Assembly: GCF_018728565.1 (NCBI RefSeq)
Contig: NZ_JACSOI010000001.1
Location: forward strand, 1,240,001 to 1,304,000
Direction: 5' to 3'
Length of the DNA stretch: 64,000 nucleotides
Source of the DNA: Zobellia russellii
GTDB lineage: Bacteria; Bacteroidota; Bacteroidia; Flavobacteriales; Flavobacteriaceae
Shown here: positions 44,386 through 56,600 of the stretch, in pieces
Numbering within the stretch: the first letter of the stretch is position 1
Layout of the letters: each line of letters opens with the position of its first letter
Made by a program: the position numbers and the translations under genes
The notes under the pieces: generated by a model
Seen by the model: the letters and a program-made list of their open reading frames with translations, nothing else
Told to the model about the DNA's origin: nothing
The model's database searches: none

Positions 44386-45918
44386 ATGAAAAATTTTAGA
44401 AGTATTTCACTTGCCCTAGTGGCACTTACAGCTTTTTCCTGTGAGAAATTAGAAGACTATGTTGGTCACCCGGATGAGGAACCAATCGTAAACACATCAG
44501 AACTTACTTTTACAAAGATTGGAGGATTCGTAAATGGCTCCGGTGATGAGGGCTTCGCCGAGATTAGTGCGTATGATTCCAAAACCGGTAAGTTATTCGT
44601 GGTAAACCCTGTGGAGACCGAGGTTTCTGTTTGGGATATTTCCGAACCTACAATTCCATCTAAACAATCTTCTATTTCCTTAAGCGGAACACCTAATAGC
44701 GTTGCGGTTCACGGTGGTCTTTTGGCCATAGCCGTAGAGAACAGCAACAAACAGGCAGATGGTACTATAGAGGTTTATGAAACAGAGACTATGGCTTTGA
44801 CAAATTCCTATCCTGTTGGTGCATTGCCGGATATGGTTACATTTAGTCCTAATGGTAAGTATATTGTTTCCGCTAACGAAGGGGAGCCAAATGATGATTA
44901 TACCGTTGATCCGGAAGGCTCTATTTCGGTAATAGATGTAGAAAACGGTAAGGTAAATACGTTGGCTTTTACGAGCTACAACGGTCAGTCTATAGGTAAT
45001 GATTTTAGGGTTTTTGGTCCCGGTGCTACAGTTGCCCAAGATATTGAACCGGAATATGTTGCTGTTTCCGATGATAGTAAATATGCCTATGTTAGCTTAC
45101 AGGAAAACAATGGTATGGCCGTGGTGGATCTGACCACAATGACCTTGACCGATGTTTTTGGTTTGGGCGTAAAGGACCACTCACTTCCTGAAAATGCTTT
45201 GGATGCAAGTAACAAAGATGATATTGTTGGAAACTTTAAAACATGGCCGGTTCTAGGGTTTTATATGCCCGATGCTATCACTTATGCCAAAATTGGAGGT
45301 GCAGGTTACATCATTTCTGCTAACGAAGGAGATTCCCGTGATTACGATGGCTATTCAGAAGAGGAAAGAGTAAAGGACCTGGAATTGGACGCAACGGTTT
45401 TTCCAAATGCAGAGCAACTTCAAGCTGATGAAAATTTAGGTAGATTAAAGACTACAACGGCCAATGGTGATACAGATGGCGATGGCGATTTTGATAAAAT
45501 CTATTCTTACGGTGCACGATCGTTCACGATTTGGAGCCCTCAGGGCCAAATGGTTTATGATAGTGGTGATGATATAGGAAGAAGAACTTTGGAAATTGCA
45601 CCTGCATTGTTCAATAATGATGAAGGTGAAGCAGATGGTAGAAGTGATGACAAGGGTGCGGAACCTGAGTCTGTTACTACCCTTAAAATTGGTGAATCTA
45701 CATTGTTGTTCGTAGGCTTGGAAAGAACCGGTGGCGCTATGGTGTACGATATTAGCCAGCCTTCGGCTCCTGAGTTTTTAAAGTGGATTTTCAATACACA
45801 AGATGTTGCTCCAGAGGGACTTTTGGTAATTCCTTCCGATGAGTCTCCTAACGGTGAAAACCTTTTGGTAATAACCAACGAAGTATCAAATACCGTTTCT
45901 ATTTACGAGATAAAATAG
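44386..45918 (+). CDS. Choice-of-anchor I beta-propeller lipoprotein
   Basis: 510 aa from the ATG at 44386; an in-frame TTG at 44380 is less likely. The lipoprotein signal ends ALTAFSCEK. Propeller repeats (SVWDISEP, VTFSPNGKYIVSANEGEPNDDY, YVSLQENNGMAVVDL) and a calcium-like TDGDGDFDK are visible. This matches the choice-of-anchor I family, with alkaline-phosphatase or phytase-like annotations in some genomes. No enzymatic residue can be assigned. Confidence 0.82.
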   Translation: MKNFRSISLALVALTAFSCEKLEDYVGHPDEEPIVNTSELTFTKIGGFVNGSGDEGFAEISAYDSKTGKLFVVNPVETEVSVWDISEPTIPSKQSSISLSGTPNSVAVHGGLLAIAVENSNKQADGTIEVYETETMALTNSYPVGALPDMVTFSPNGKYIVSANEGEPNDDYTVDPEGSISVIDVENGKVNTLAFTSYNGQSIGNDFRVFGPGATVAQDIEPEYVAVSDDSKYAYVSLQENNGMAVVDLTTMTLTDVFGLGVKDHSLPENALDASNKDDIVGNFKTWPVLGFYMPDAITYAKIGGAGYIISANEGDSRDYDGYSEEERVKDLELDATVFPNAEQLQADENLGRLKTTTANGDTDGDGDFDKIYSYGARSFTIWSPQGQMVYDSGDDIGRRTLEIAPALFNNDEGEADGRSDDKGAEPESVTTLKIGESTLLFVGLERTGGAMVYDISQPSAPEFLKWIFNTQDVAPEGLLVIPSDESPNGENLLVITNEVSNTVSIYEIK

Positions 45919-45942
45919 TAGGTTTCAACAGACTATAAAGAC

Positions 45943-45985
45943 AGAATCCCCTAATTTCATTTTGAGATTTGGGGATTCTCTTTTT
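45943..45985 (+). terminator. Rho-independent terminator
   Basis: AGAATCCCC (45943-45951) pairs with GGGGATTCT (45971-45979), followed by a T-run. It ends the transcript of the propeller lipoprotein gene. Confidence 0.8.
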
Positions 45986-46062
45986 AATTTACTTACGATT
46001 AGTGGTTTAGAATTGCGATTCCATCGGGATTAATACTATTTTTGCAGCAAATTTAAGGAAGT

Positions 46063-47367
46063 ATGAGTGCTATTGTAGCCGTTGTAGGGAGACCAAATGT
46101 AGGGAAATCCACGTTTTTTAACCGTTTGATTCAAAGAAGGGAAGCTATTGTTGATGCCGTAAGTGGTGTTACCCGTGACCGTCATTACGGAAAAAGTGAT
46201 TGGAACGGAAAAGAATTTTCATTAATAGATACAGGTGGCTACGTACAGGGTAGCGACGATATTTTTGAGCAGGAAATAGATAAGCAGGTAGAACTTGCCA
46301 TTGATGAGGCCGATGCCATTATTTTTATGGTAGATGTTGAAAGTGGTATTACGGGCATGGATGAAGATGTAGCCAATTTGCTCCGTAGGGTTAAAAAGCC
46401 AGTATTTCTTGCGGTGAACAAAGTAGATAATGCCAAACGTGCCGAAGATGCAGTAGAGTTCTATGCGTTAGGTTTAGGTGATTATTATACGCTGTCCAGC
46501 ATTAACGGTAGCGGTACTGGAGATCTGTTGGATGCTTTAGTAGAAGTGCTTCCTGAAAGTGAAAAAGAAGAAAGTGAGTTGCCAAGGTTTGCCGTTGTAG
46601 GAAGACCTAATGCCGGTAAATCATCGTTCATAAATGCTTTGATCGGTGAAGATAGGTACATTGTAACCGATATTGCCGGTACTACAAGGGATAGTAGCGA
46701 TACAAAATACAACCGTTTTGGTTTTGACTTTAATATAATTGATACTGCAGGTATCAGAAGAAAGGCCAAGGTAAAGGAAGATTTGGAATTTTATTCCGTA
46801 ATGCGCTCCGTTCGTGCTATTGAACATTGCGATGTTTGCTTGTTAATGTTTGATGCCACACGTGGTTTTGATGGTCAGGTGGAAAATATTTTCTGGTTGG
46901 CACAACGAAATAACAAAGGTATTGTGGTCTTAGTGAATAAATGGGATTTGGTGGAGGATAAGGAAACCAATACCATGAAGGAATATACCCAGCGTATTAA
47001 ACAGGCCATGGAACCTTTTGTAGATGTGCCGATTATCTTTATTTCGGCATTGACCAAGCAACGTATTTATAAGGCTATTGAGACGGCCGTAGATGTGTAT
47101 AAAAATCGTTCCAAAAAAATTAAGACACGTCAGCTTAATGACGTATTGTTGCCTATAATTGAACGCACACCACCACCTGCTTACAAGGATAAGTATGTAA
47201 AAATCAAGTATATTACACAGTTGCCAACAAACTACCCTCAGTTTGCGTTCTTCTGTAACCTACCCCAATATGTTCGGGAACCTTACAAGCGCTTCTTGGA
47301 GAATAAATTGCGGGAAAACTTTGATTTTAACGGTGTTCCCATTACTATTTATATGAGAAAGAAATAG
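46063..47367 (+). CDS. der: GTPase Der (EngA)
   Basis: 434 aa with two tandem G domains (GRPNVGKS near residue 8 and GRPNAGKS near 180, each with NKVD or NKWD) and a C-terminal KH-like domain ([17 protein letters not shown]). It acts in 50S ribosome assembly. Single-gene unit with a strong terminator downstream. Confidence 0.97.
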   Translation: MSAIVAVVGRPNVGKSTFFNRLIQRREAIVDAVSGVTRDRHYGKSDWNGKEFSLIDTGGYVQGSDDIFEQEIDKQVELAIDEADAIIFMVDVESGITGMDEDVANLLRRVKKPVFLAVNKVDNAKRAEDAVEFYALGLGDYYTLSSINGSGTGDLLDALVEVLPESEKEESELPRFAVVGRPNAGKSSFINALIGEDRYIVTDIAGTTRDSSDTKYNRFGFDFNIIDTAGIRRKAKVKEDLEFYSVMRSVRAIEHCDVCLLMFDATRGFDGQVENIFWLAQRNNKGIVVLVNKWDLVEDKETNTMKEYTQRIKQAMEPFVDVPIIFISALTKQRIYKAIETAVDVYKNRSKKIKTRQLNDVLLPIIERTPPPAYKDKYVKIKYITQLPTNYPQFAFFCNLPQYVREPYKRFLENKLRENFDFNGVPITIYMRKK

Positions 47368-47405
47368 GGATAGACATTTAATTATCCTCTTTTAGAGACT
47401 TATAT

Positions 47406-47454
47406 AATCCCCATAAACAATTTGGTTGGTCTAAATGGTTTATGGGGATTTTGT
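47406..47454 (+). terminator. Rho-independent terminator after der
   Basis: A 13-bp perfect stem: AATCCCCATAAAC (47406-47418) with GTTTATGGGGATT (47438-47450), followed by TTTTG. Confidence 0.85.
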
Positions 47455-47592
47455 ATATAGGGACTAAATATAGTTCCAGCTCAGATCTGTAAATTGATGA
47501 GGTGTTTGTTTAAACCAAAATATATCGGTTATTAACCCTCTTTCCATCATCAACTTCAGGTAAAGTATGGGAATCGAGATAGAGCTAAAAGA

Positions 47593-48390
47593 TTACCATC
47601 CGCCTGAAGCACCACCGCCTCCGAAGCCACCACCTCCGAAACCGCCACCAAAGCCACCGCCGGAACCTCCTCCAAAACCACCGCCTCCAAAGCTGCCGGA
47701 GCCTCCACTACGGCCCATGTTACTTAGAATGATAATGTCCCAAAGGTCTAAGCCTCTTCCGCGTTTGCCTCCGTTTCTGCCACCACCTCCTCGTTTGTTT
47801 CGGTTGGATAGAATGATAAGAATAATGAAGAAAATAATAAATGGTAAAAACTGTCCCAAAGGAAAGCCACCGCCATCGTCAAACGAACGCTCTTCTTCAA
47901 ACTCCCCATTAAGAGCTTGAAAAATGGCATCAGATCCCGCGTTTAGGCCTCCGTAATAATCGTTTTGTTTGAACTTGGGTAGAATGGCCTGGTCAATAAT
48001 TCGGCGAGACAGGGCGTCCGTAAGCCTTGATTCTACGCCGTATCCTGTGTTAATGGCTATTCTTCGGTCGTCTCTGGCCAAAAGTATCAATATACCATTG
48101 TCCTTTTTATCTTGGCCAATTCCCCATTTCTCGCCCCACTGAGCCCCAAGAAAATTGATGTTCTCTCCTTCCGTAGAGCTAATAATGGCAACAACTATTT
48201 GTGTAGACGTACTGTCCGAATAACGAATTAATTTCTGCTCTAGCGCCTGTTTTTGACCACTACTCAATAGATTTATGTAGTCGTAAACACTGGTCTGTAA
48301 CTTAGGCATGTCCGGAATTTGAAATTGAGCCGTGACCAGACTATAGCAACAGAGTAAAATGATGAGTAGACTACCCCTTAGATACTTCAT
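47593..48390 (-). CDS. TPM-domain protein with Gly-rich tail
   Basis: 265 aa from the preferred ATG at 48390; another ATG at 48402 overlaps the upstream gene further. A signal peptide (ends near SLVTAQ), a TPM domain (residues about 25-150, QIVVAIISSTEGENI, GYGVESRLTD), one TM segment (FIIFFIILIILS) and a Gly/Phe-rich C-terminus follow. This is the YgcG-like layout. It belongs to the LemA/TPM operon, often linked to cell-envelope stress; the biochemical role is unclear. Confidence 0.88.
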   Translation of the reverse strand: MKYLRGSLLIILLCCYSLVTAQFQIPDMPKLQTSVYDYINLLSSGQKQALEQKLIRYSDSTSTQIVVAIISSTEGENINFLGAQWGEKWGIGQDKKDNGILILLARDDRRIAINTGYGVESRLTDALSRRIIDQAILPKFKQNDYYGGLNAGSDAIFQALNGEFEEERSFDDGGGFPLGQFLPFIIFFIILIILSNRNKRGGGGRNGGKRGRGLDLWDIIILSNMGRSGGSGSFGGGGFGGGSGGGFGGGFGGGGFGGGGASGGW

Positions 48391-48808
48391 TGCTGAGTTC
48401 ATTTTTATCGCCGCGCTGCCAAGGAAAATGGGCTTGGAGTTCTTTGCCGGCTTTTAAGATACCATCTATGATACCTTGCTTAAAGTTTCCTTTTTTAAAT
48501 TGGTCTTGAATAACATCTTTGGTAGTATTCCAGAAATTTTCCGGTACCACCTTATGAATGCCGCTATCTCCGTAAATAGAGAATTTTCTATCGTTTACGG
48601 CAACGTATATCAAAACTCCGTTGGCTTCTTTGGTATTGTCCATTTTTAAAAGTAGAAACACTTCTTTGGCCCTATCCATTGGGTCTAGCCGCGTATGGGG
48701 TTCAATATGTACCCTGATTTCGCCAGAAGTGTCTTTTTCGGCTTTTATTATGGCCTCAACAATTTCTTGCTCTTCCTCTGCGGTTAAAAATGCTTCTACT
48801 CTGGACAT
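48371..48808 (-). CDS. TPM-domain protein
   Basis: A 145-aa cytoplasmic-looking TPM (YgcG-like) domain without signal peptide or tail. NGVLIYVAVNDRKFSIYGDSG is the core stretch. It lies 3 bp after lemA and overlaps the secreted TPM gene. The lemA-TPM-TPM arrangement is common in Bacteroidetes. Confidence 0.88.
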   Translation of the reverse strand: MSRVEAFLTAEEEQEIVEAIIKAEKDTSGEIRVHIEPHTRLDPMDRAKEVFLLLKMDNTKEANGVLIYVAVNDRKFSIYGDSGIHKVVPENFWNTTKDVIQDQFKKGNFKQGIIDGILKAGKELQAHFPWQRGDKNELSNEVSKG

Positions 48809-48811
48809 ATC

Positions 48812-49411
48812 TTAATTGAAGTCGAATTCTACGTCCGGTGCATTTTCAGAACCAGCATCTGCTTTGTACCGAGCCATATCTTCAAACCCGAAAATGCCTG
48901 CCAAGAATGACCCTGGAAATTTAGAAATGTGTATATCGTAAAGGTTTACGGTCTCATTAAACTTGTTTCGTTCAACGTTTATACGGTTTTCAGTACCTTC
49001 TAACTGTGCTTGTAGTTCAAGAAAGTTTTGGTTTGCCTTGAGCTCTGGGTAGCGCTCTACAACTACCATTAATTTACTAAGTGCACCTGTAAGTCCGCTT
49101 TGTGCTTGTTGAAAAGCGGCCATTTTTTCTGGTGTTAGGTTATTGGCATCAATAGAGGTTGAGGTAGCTTTGGCCCTTGCTTCAATTACATCTTTTAAAG
49201 TGCCACGTTCAAAATCTGCGGCGCCCTGTACGGTTTTTACCAAGTTTCCTATGAGGTCGTTTCTACGTTGGTAGGCACTTTCAACATTAGACCAAGCTGT
49301 TTTGGCATTGGCTTCTAGTTCTACTGCGGTATTGTTAAAGCCTACGGCCCAATTATAAAGACCAAAAGCAATGACTCCTAGTACTATAAGAACAATTAAT
49401 CCTTTTTTCAT
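48812..49411 (-). CDS. lemA: LemA family protein
   Basis: 199 aa: an N-terminal TM segment (LIVLIVLGVIAFGLYNWAVG) and a long helical-bundle domain with KTAWSNVESAYQRRNDLIGNLV, the family hallmark. It is predicted to be anchored with the helices outside the cytoplasm. First gene of the lemA-TPM-TPM operon. Confidence 0.93.
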   Translation of the reverse strand: MKKGLIVLIVLGVIAFGLYNWAVGFNNTAVELEANAKTAWSNVESAYQRRNDLIGNLVKTVQGAADFERGTLKDVIEARAKATSTSIDANNLTPEKMAAFQQAQSGLTGALSKLMVVVERYPELKANQNFLELQAQLEGTENRINVERNKFNETVNLYDIHISKFPGSFLAGIFGFEDMARYKADAGSENAPDVEFDFN

Positions 49412-49494
49412 TTTAAAAATATTAGGTTATAGTTAATGTGTTGCTGTAAGCAAAAAGTGTATTTGGAATATTAGACCACAAAGTTGTGCAATTG

Positions 49495-49824
49495 TTACAA
49501 CTGCTCTTTAATTTTGGTCAATTCGGCCTTAATTCGCTCTAATTTATCAATAATATCAAAGTTATTGAGCGTTTTTTGACGGTTTTCCTTTAAGTGGATT
49601 TTAGCGCCTTCCAAGGTAAAGCCACGCTCTTTTACCAAGTGGTAAATGAGCTTTAGATTGTCTATGTCCTGTGGGGTGAACTTACGGTTTCCCTTTGCAT
49701 TCTTCTTGGGTTTGAGCGCATCAAATTCTTTCTCCCAAAAACGGATAAGGGAAGTGTTTACACCAAAGGCCTTGGCGACTTCGCCAATACCGTAATACCT
49801 CTTTTCTGGAAGTTCTATTTGCAT
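49495..49824 (-). CDS. MerR-family transcriptional regulator
   Basis: 109 aa with an N-terminal winged HTH (YYGIGEVAKAFGVNTSLIRFWEKEF) and a C-terminal coiled coil (LKENRQKTLNNFDIIDKLERI). There are no effector-binding Cys residues. Its ATG overlaps the upstream peptidase stop (TAATG), so the two are coupled. Confidence 0.9.
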   Translation of the reverse strand: MQIELPEKRYYGIGEVAKAFGVNTSLIRFWEKEFDALKPKKNAKGNRKFTPQDIDNLKLIYHLVKERGFTLEGAKIHLKENRQKTLNNFDIIDKLERIKAELTKIKEQL

Positions 49825-50801
49825 TAATCCAAAGATTGATTTTCTTGTGCTGCGTATTTCAGCATATTCTCAAATTCTTCTGCGGTCAAACTACCATAGT
49901 AGAAGTTTATGGGGTTGATGCGTTCTTCATCTTTCCAGACTTCATAATGTAAATGGGGAGCTTCCGAACGGCCTGTATTTCCTACAAAACCAATAAGATC
50001 TCCGCGTTTTACTTTTTGACCTTTTTTTACATTGTACTCGCTCAAGTGCCCATAAAGCGTCTTGTAGCCATAGCCGTGGTCTATACGAATGTGCTTGCCG
50101 TAACCGGATGAACCGTTATCGGCACGAATGACCTTACCATCTCCAGGGGCGTAAATAGGAGTGCCTTTTGGAGCGGAAAAATCCATTCCCCTATGCAGTT
50201 TACGTGCTTTTGTAAACGGATCCGAACGCCAGCCAAAACCGGAAGCCATACGCTTTAGACTTTCGTTGGTAACCGGCTGAATTGCCGGAATGGCCATTAG
50301 GAATTTTTCTTTTTCTTCGGCAAGTTTTGTGATTTCATCCAATGATTTGGATTGAATGGACATCTGTTTCTTAATAATGTCAAGTCGTTTTGTAGTGGCA
50401 ATTACCATTTCGGAATTATTAAAGCCTTCCAAAGATTTGTAACGGTTAACACCTCCAAAACCGGCTCTTCGCTGTTCTTCCGGAATAGGGTTAGCCTCAA
50501 AGTACAAGCGGTAAATATTATTGTCGCGCTCTTCTATATTGGCCAAAACCTCTTCTATCTGGCCCATTTTTCTATTCAAAAGCTCAAATTGAAGCTCGTA
50601 ATTTTTCACTTCACGTGCTAGCGAAAGTTCCCTTGGAGTATTGATCAGGTTGGTATTCATTAAAAATACCAAACACATGAGTCCAAATAGAAATGACCCT
50701 ACAAAAAACAGGGCAATATTACGATAGCGCCTAGATTTTTTAGGTTCTATCTTGCGATATGAAAGTGTATCCGGATCGTAATAGTACTTTACCTTAGACA
50801 T
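49824..50801 (-). CDS. M23-family murein endopeptidase, membrane-anchored
   Basis: 325 aa. One TM segment (about 27-48), a coiled-coil region (about 60-170) and a LytM domain with HRGMDFSAPKGTPIYAPGDG and GRSEAPHLHYEVW follow. The zinc ligands (H-x3-D and HxH) are intact. It probably cleaves peptidoglycan cross-links during growth or division. Coupled to the MerR gene and divergent from alaS. Confidence 0.93.
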   Translation of the reverse strand: MSKVKYYYDPDTLSYRKIEPKKSRRYRNIALFFVGSFLFGLMCLVFLMNTNLINTPRELSLAREVKNYELQFELLNRKMGQIEEVLANIEERDNNIYRLYFEANPIPEEQRRAGFGGVNRYKSLEGFNNSEMVIATTKRLDIIKKQMSIQSKSLDEITKLAEEKEKFLMAIPAIQPVTNESLKRMASGFGWRSDPFTKARKLHRGMDFSAPKGTPIYAPGDGKVIRADNGSSGYGKHIRIDHGYGYKTLYGHLSEYNVKKGQKVKRGDLIGFVGNTGRSEAPHLHYEVWKDEERINPINFYYGSLTAEEFENMLKYAAQENQSLD

Positions 50802-50902
50802 GAATCTATTTTATCCTATTTTTGTGACGTTTTACTGGGATAAACAAATATAGAAATACTTTCCTTTAAAACGTTAATTTTTGTAAAACCTTATAATTCT
50901 CT

Positions 50903-53518
50903 ATGACTTCCAAGGAAATCCGATCTCAATTCTTAAATTTTTATAAAGAAAAAGAGCATAAAATAGTTCCATCTGCCCCTATGGTCATTAAAGATGACCC
51001 CACGCTAATGTTCACAAATGCGGGTATGAACCAGTTTAAGGAGTTCTTTTTAGGGAATAGTATTGCCAAGAATCCTAGGGTCGTAGACACCCAAAAGTGT
51101 TTGCGGGTAAGTGGTAAGCATAATGATTTAGAGGAAGTGGGCAAGGACACTTACCACCATACCATGTTTGAAATGTTGGGCAATTGGAGTTTTGGCGATT
51201 ATTTTAAGGAAGAAGCGATTTCTTGGGCATGGGAGCTGCTCACGGAAGTTTTGAAAATTGATAAGGATTGTTTGTATGTTTCAGTTTTTGAAGGAAGTAA
51301 AGATGCCGATAATTTGGCGTTAGATACCGAAGCTTATGATCTATGGAAAGCCATTGTGCCGGAAGACCGGATTATTCTAGGAAATAAGAAGGACAATTTT
51401 TGGGAAATGGGTGATCAGGGGCCTTGTGGCCCTTGTTCCGAGATTCATGTGGATATTCGCTCTGCGGAAGAAAAAGCAAAGGTTTCAGGAGCCTCTTTGG
51501 TAAATGCCGATCACCCACAGGTAGTTGAAATATGGAACTTGGTTTTCATGCAATACAACCGTAAGGCAGACGGTACTTTGGAGCCGTTGCCGGCAAAACA
51601 TGTAGATACGGGAATGGGGTTTGAGCGTCTGTGCATGGTGCTTCAAGGTGTGCAATCCAATTACGATACAGATGTTTTTAAACCTATTATTCGTGAAATT
51701 GAGACCATAACCAATAGCAAGTATGGTAAAGATGAAGAGACGGATATTGCTATTCGTGTAATTGCGGATCACATTCGTGCGGTGTCTTTTTCCATTGCAG
51801 ACGGGCAGTTACCAAGTAATACGGGAGCCGGATATGTAATCCGCCGTATTTTAAGACGTGCCGTGCGTTACGGTTTTACGTTTTTGAATACCAAAGAGCC
51901 CTTTATGTACCGTTTGGTAAGTGTGCTTACGGAGAATATGGGGGAAGCTTTTCCTGAGTTGAAGGAACAGCGTCAATTGATAGAAAACGTTATAAAGGAG
52001 GAAGAACATTCATTCTTGAAAACCTTGGAACAAGGGTTGGTTCTTTTAGATCAAGTAATTGCAAATGTAAAGGGTAAGGAAGTAGATGGAAGAAAAGCTT
52101 TTGAACTGTACGATACTTACGGATTTCCTATAGATTTAACCGCACTGATTCTTTCTGAAAAAGGATTGAGTTTGGATGAAAAAGGTTTTGAGGCGGCTAT
52201 GCAAGAGCAAAAGAACCGTTCAAAATCGGCTTCGGAGATTTCTAAGGATGACTGGGAAGTGCTTTCAGGAGATTTGGAGCAGGAGTTTGTTGGGTATGAT
52301 GTGCTCGAGGCCAATGTAAAATTGGTGAAGTACAGAAAAGTAACTTCCAAAAAGGCCGGTGAGCAGTATCAATTGGTTTTTAACCTAACTCCTTTTTATC
52401 CTGAAGGAGGTGGACAAGTAGGGGACAAGGGCTATTTGGAGATGCCCAATGGCGATGTAGTCTACATTCTGGATACCAAAAAGGAGAACAACGAAATTAT
52501 CCATTTTACTAAAAATCTTCCGTCAGATACAAGCGGAACATTTAAAGCAGTAGTGGACAGGAAACAGCGCGAACGTACGCAAGCAAACCATACGGCTACG
52601 CACTTATTGCACCAGGCTTTACGCGAAATATTGGGCACGCATGTAGAGCAGAAAGGTTCTGCTGTACACTCCAAGTATTTACGGTTTGATTTTTCTCACT
52701 TTTCAAAAGTAACACCAGAGGAACTACGCGAGGTAGAAAACTTCGTAAATGCACGTATAGATGGTCAGTTGCCTTTTGTGGAGCAAAGAAACATACCAAT
52801 GGAAGACGCCTTGAAAGAAGGGGCTATGGCCCTTTTTGGAGAGAAGTATGGTGATGCTGTGCGAACGGTGCGTTTTGGTCAGTCTATAGAATTGTGTGGA
52901 GGTACCCATGTTAAGAATACGAGTGAAATATGGCACTTCAAAATTAAGTCGGAGGGAGCAGTGGCTTCGGGAATACGCCGAATTGAAGCGATTACCTCTG
53001 ATGCCGTAAAGGATTTTTATGCTGATAATGATAGGGTCCTTGTGGATATAAAGTCCTTGCTGAACAATGCCCAAGACCCGGTGAAAGCTGTCTCAAACTT
53101 ACAAGATGAAAATGCCAAATTGAAAAAAGAGGTAGAGGCCTTATTGAAGGATAAAGCAAAAAACCTAAAAGGCGATTTAAAAAACGAACTGGAAGATGTG
53201 AACGGGGTTCAGTTTTTGGCCAAGAAGATTGACTTGGATGCCGCAGGAATAAAAGACCTTTCTTTTGAAATGGGTCAGAACCAAGATAATCTATTCCTTC
53301 TTTTTGGAACGGAGCAAAACGGAAAAGCATTATTGTCTTGTTACATTTCTAAAGAACTAGTGACTTCAAAGGATTTGAATGCGGGAACCATTGTTAGGGA
53401 ATTGGGGAAATTCATTCAAGGTGGTGGCGGTGGCCAGCCTTTCTTTGCTACCGCAGGAGGCAAGAAACCCGAAGGAATTGATGAGGCATTGGCCAAGTCA
53501 AAAGAGTATTTAAAGTAA
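50903..53518 (+). CDS. alaS: Alanyl-tRNA synthetase
   Basis: 871 aa, the usual length. A class II catalytic domain ([21 protein letters not shown] start, [11 protein letters not shown]), an editing domain with the HxxxH motif [14 protein letters not shown] zinc-binding region and a C-terminal Gly-rich oligomerisation domain ([14 protein letters not shown]) are all present. Monocistronic with a terminator. Confidence 0.98.
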   Translation: MTSKEIRSQFLNFYKEKEHKIVPSAPMVIKDDPTLMFTNAGMNQFKEFFLGNSIAKNPRVVDTQKCLRVSGKHNDLEEVGKDTYHHTMFEMLGNWSFGDYFKEEAISWAWELLTEVLKIDKDCLYVSVFEGSKDADNLALDTEAYDLWKAIVPEDRIILGNKKDNFWEMGDQGPCGPCSEIHVDIRSAEEKAKVSGASLVNADHPQVVEIWNLVFMQYNRKADGTLEPLPAKHVDTGMGFERLCMVLQGVQSNYDTDVFKPIIREIETITNSKYGKDEETDIAIRVIADHIRAVSFSIADGQLPSNTGAGYVIRRILRRAVRYGFTFLNTKEPFMYRLVSVLTENMGEAFPELKEQRQLIENVIKEEEHSFLKTLEQGLVLLDQVIANVKGKEVDGRKAFELYDTYGFPIDLTALILSEKGLSLDEKGFEAAMQEQKNRSKSASEISKDDWEVLSGDLEQEFVGYDVLEANVKLVKYRKVTSKKAGEQYQLVFNLTPFYPEGGGQVGDKGYLEMPNGDVVYILDTKKENNEIIHFTKNLPSDTSGTFKAVVDRKQRERTQANHTATHLLHQALREILGTHVEQKGSAVHSKYLRFDFSHFSKVTPEELREVENFVNARIDGQLPFVEQRNIPMEDALKEGAMALFGEKYGDAVRTVRFGQSIELCGGTHVKNTSEIWHFKIKSEGAVASGIRRIEAITSDAVKDFYADNDRVLVDIKSLLNNAQDPVKAVSNLQDENAKLKKEVEALLKDKAKNLKGDLKNELEDVNGVQFLAKKIDLDAAGIKDLSFEMGQNQDNLFLLFGTEQNGKALLSCYISKELVTSKDLNAGTIVRELGKFIQGGGGGQPFFATAGGKKPEGIDEALAKSKEYLK

Positions 53519-53526
53519 CATACTAG

Positions 53527-53558
53527 AAAGCCTCGCTAATTATGGTGGGGCTTTTTTC
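53527..53558 (+). terminator. Rho-independent terminator after alaS
   Basis: AAAGCCTCGC pairs with GTGGGGCTTT (two G-U pairs) around an 8-nt loop and is followed by a T-run. Confidence 0.75.
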
Positions 53559-53685
53559 TTTTGGGGTAGACTTGACTAATCTTCAAAGGAATCATAATTC
53601 ACGGTCCATTGTTGATGAAGAGGAATGTGTTCTATGGGTTTAGAAAATATTAGATAAATAAGGGTAAAATTCTTCTGGGTTATTT

Positions 53686-56600
53686 TTAAGACTTGATAGG
53701 TGGCTGACCGTTGTCTTTTGCTTTTTGTACTGCTATTTCTGCTTTTGGCAAAGTTAACTTAAAGGTGGTTCCTTTTCCAACGCCGTCAGACTCGGCAATT
53801 ATGGTTCCCCCATGCGAGACCGCAATTTTCTGGACCATATAGAGTCCTAAGCCTGTGCCTTCTGTATTCTTGTGAAAGCGTTCAAATGGTGTAAATAGGT
53901 TTTGTAAGGCATGCTCGTTCATTCCTAATCCATTATCACGTACTAAGAAGCTGTTTGTGTCACCATTATCAATATAATCTATAGCTATTGTTGGATTTTT
54001 TTGGTCACCCATATATTTGATAGAGTTGTCCAGGAAGTTGCAAAAAATCTGGGTTATCCTTTTGTGGTCACCATAAATTTGGGGTAAATCGTTCGCAATA
54101 ATAAGTTCAACTTTTTCTTTGTCTAGTTTTCCTTTGATCAAATCTTTGGATAAACTCAATATATCATTGGTGTTCAACAGTTCGTTTTTATTTTCGACTT
54201 TACCCAATTCCGCAATTTTGGTAATATCCGAAATCAATGCGCTCATATTATCGCAGGAAATATCTATTAAGTTTAGATATTCTTCTACCGTCTCAAAATC
54301 TGCAGTCTCAATAGACATGGACATAAGGCCGGCAATTCCTTTAATATTGTTAAGCGGACTTTTTAGGTCATGGGAGACGGCAAAGGTAAATTGTTGAATC
54401 TCTTTGTTCTTAGATTTTAAGCTATTTGCGGCTTCCTCTAGTTTGTTTTTTTGAAGCCTTAATTCTTGGGTACGTTCCGCTACTTTTTGAACCAATACTT
54501 TTTGATTTTTCCGGAAATTTCGGACTTTGAGGTAATAGGCTAGATATAGCAATAGTAGAATCAATACGACCAATAACAATCGGAACCACCACATTTGCCA
54601 ATAGGGTGGGGTAATAGTCAGATGTAGCTTTAATTCATTGTCTACCCAAACACCATCAGAATTGGTAGATTTCATTCGTAACGTATATTCTCCCGGGTTG
54701 AGGTTGGTATATGTGGCACTGGGATTGTTTCCTACATAATTCCAATCTTTCTCAAACCCCTCTAAATAAAAGGCATAGTCAACACTTTCTGGGTGTCTCA
54801 TGGTAAGCGCCTTAAAATCAATATTTATTACGGATTGATCATGGTTGAGGATAAGGGAGTCAACTTGGCTAATATCCTTCTCTAAAACTCCAAATTCATC
54901 ATTGGGCAGAACTGATTTATTGAAAATTTTAAGGTCTGAAATAAACAGGGCGAGTTTATCTTTTCGCTTAATAACATCCTTGGCCGTAAAAATGTTAAAC
55001 CCATTTACGCCTCCAAAAATATATTCTCCTTTACTGGTAACCAACGAGGCGTTAGGGTTGAATTGGTTGGCCTGCAGACCATCAACTACCCCATATTCCA
55101 TTGTTTTTTCGTTACCCGTATGGTATCTAATAATACCTTCCTCCGTACTTAACCACAGATGTTTATTCTTATCATCTATAATTTCTTTAATAGCATCATT
55201 TTTAAGTCCGTTTGATTTGTTGATTATCTCAAAAGAATCCTTTTCAGGTACGTATTTGTTAAGTCCTCCTTGGGTACCGACCCAAATGGTATTTTCGGTA
55301 TCCTGTATGATAGAGTTGACAAAATTGTTGCTTAACGAATTTTTAATGTGATAATGGGTGCTTGTCCAAGTACCATTGTTTTCTGATAGTTTAAACAAGC
55401 CGGAGTTAAGAGTGCCTATCCAAATATTACCTTGGTTGTCTTCAAATATGGTGTTTAACGAATTTATTTCCGTACCATCTACTTCAGAGGTCAGGGTAAT
55501 GTCTTCATGTTCGTCTGTCTTAGGGTTAAAAACCTGTACACCCGTAAAATAATGGACAATCCAAATACGACCACTTTTATCCTTTAAGAGGTTAACTACA
55601 ATATTGGATTTCAAAAAGGAATTCTGGGTGTTTAATTCTTCGTACTTTTTACTTTTCGTATCAAAGATGAGAATACCATTGGTCCAAGTGCCAACCCATA
55701 ATTCGTTTGGTTTTGTCTGGAGCAATGAAAGCACTACATCACTGCCAAAATTTTCGCTTTTTATTGAGTAATCTTCAAACGTATTTAAACTTCTGTTCCA
55801 ATAGTTTAGTCCACCACCATCCGTTCCTATCCATATATTACCTTTAGAATCTTCATTAAAACAATTTACCAGCTTGTTGCTTAAAGATTTGGGGTTTAGT
55901 GGGTCTGATGTAAAGTGTTTAAATTTAAATAGTTCTGGGTCATGGTAATTTAGGCCACTTCTATACGGGGCTACCCACATAATACCATTGCGAGTGTTTA
56001 GCAGTGCCCAAATGGAGTTGCCCGAAATGGAATTAGGTTTATAAACACTATGTTCTATATGTTGGAGCTGTTCTAAATTTTTATTGTAGATGTAGAGGCC
56101 GTTGTTTTCTGTACCTATCCACAATTGGTCATTGCTGCTTTTGGTTAAGGAGCGGATACAATAACCTGGGCTTACAACCTTTCTTTTGGTATGTATTTTT
56201 AAATTCTTATCTATCTGTAGTTCTACGAGAGATCCGTATAGGGTGCCCAGTAAATATTTGTTTTTATCTATGGTGGTAGCCGCAAAGATTTCATCTGTTT
56301 GCTGATGTCTGCTCTGGATTTCCATATCCTTGTTTATTACCAGAATATTGTAAGTAGTAATAACCAACATATAATCGCTGGCCAAGGGCATTATTTGAAG
56401 AACTCTATCTATACGTTTGTTTTTTAGTTTTACATAGTCATTTGGAAGTTTAAGGTGTTTTATCGCTCCAGTTTCGGGTTGATACCTATATAGTCCGCTT
56501 TTTTCCGTGCCCAGCCATAAATAACCATGTAGTTTTGTTACCCCTTGAAACCTTTTGGATTCTATTTCCTTTCCCTCTTTCTTAAATGGATATGGAACAA

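Noticed and set aside
47567-47920. Proline-rich + strand ORF opposite the TPM gene
   Set aside because: It is the complement of the Gly/Phe-rich tail of the secreted TPM protein, which has clear domain support.
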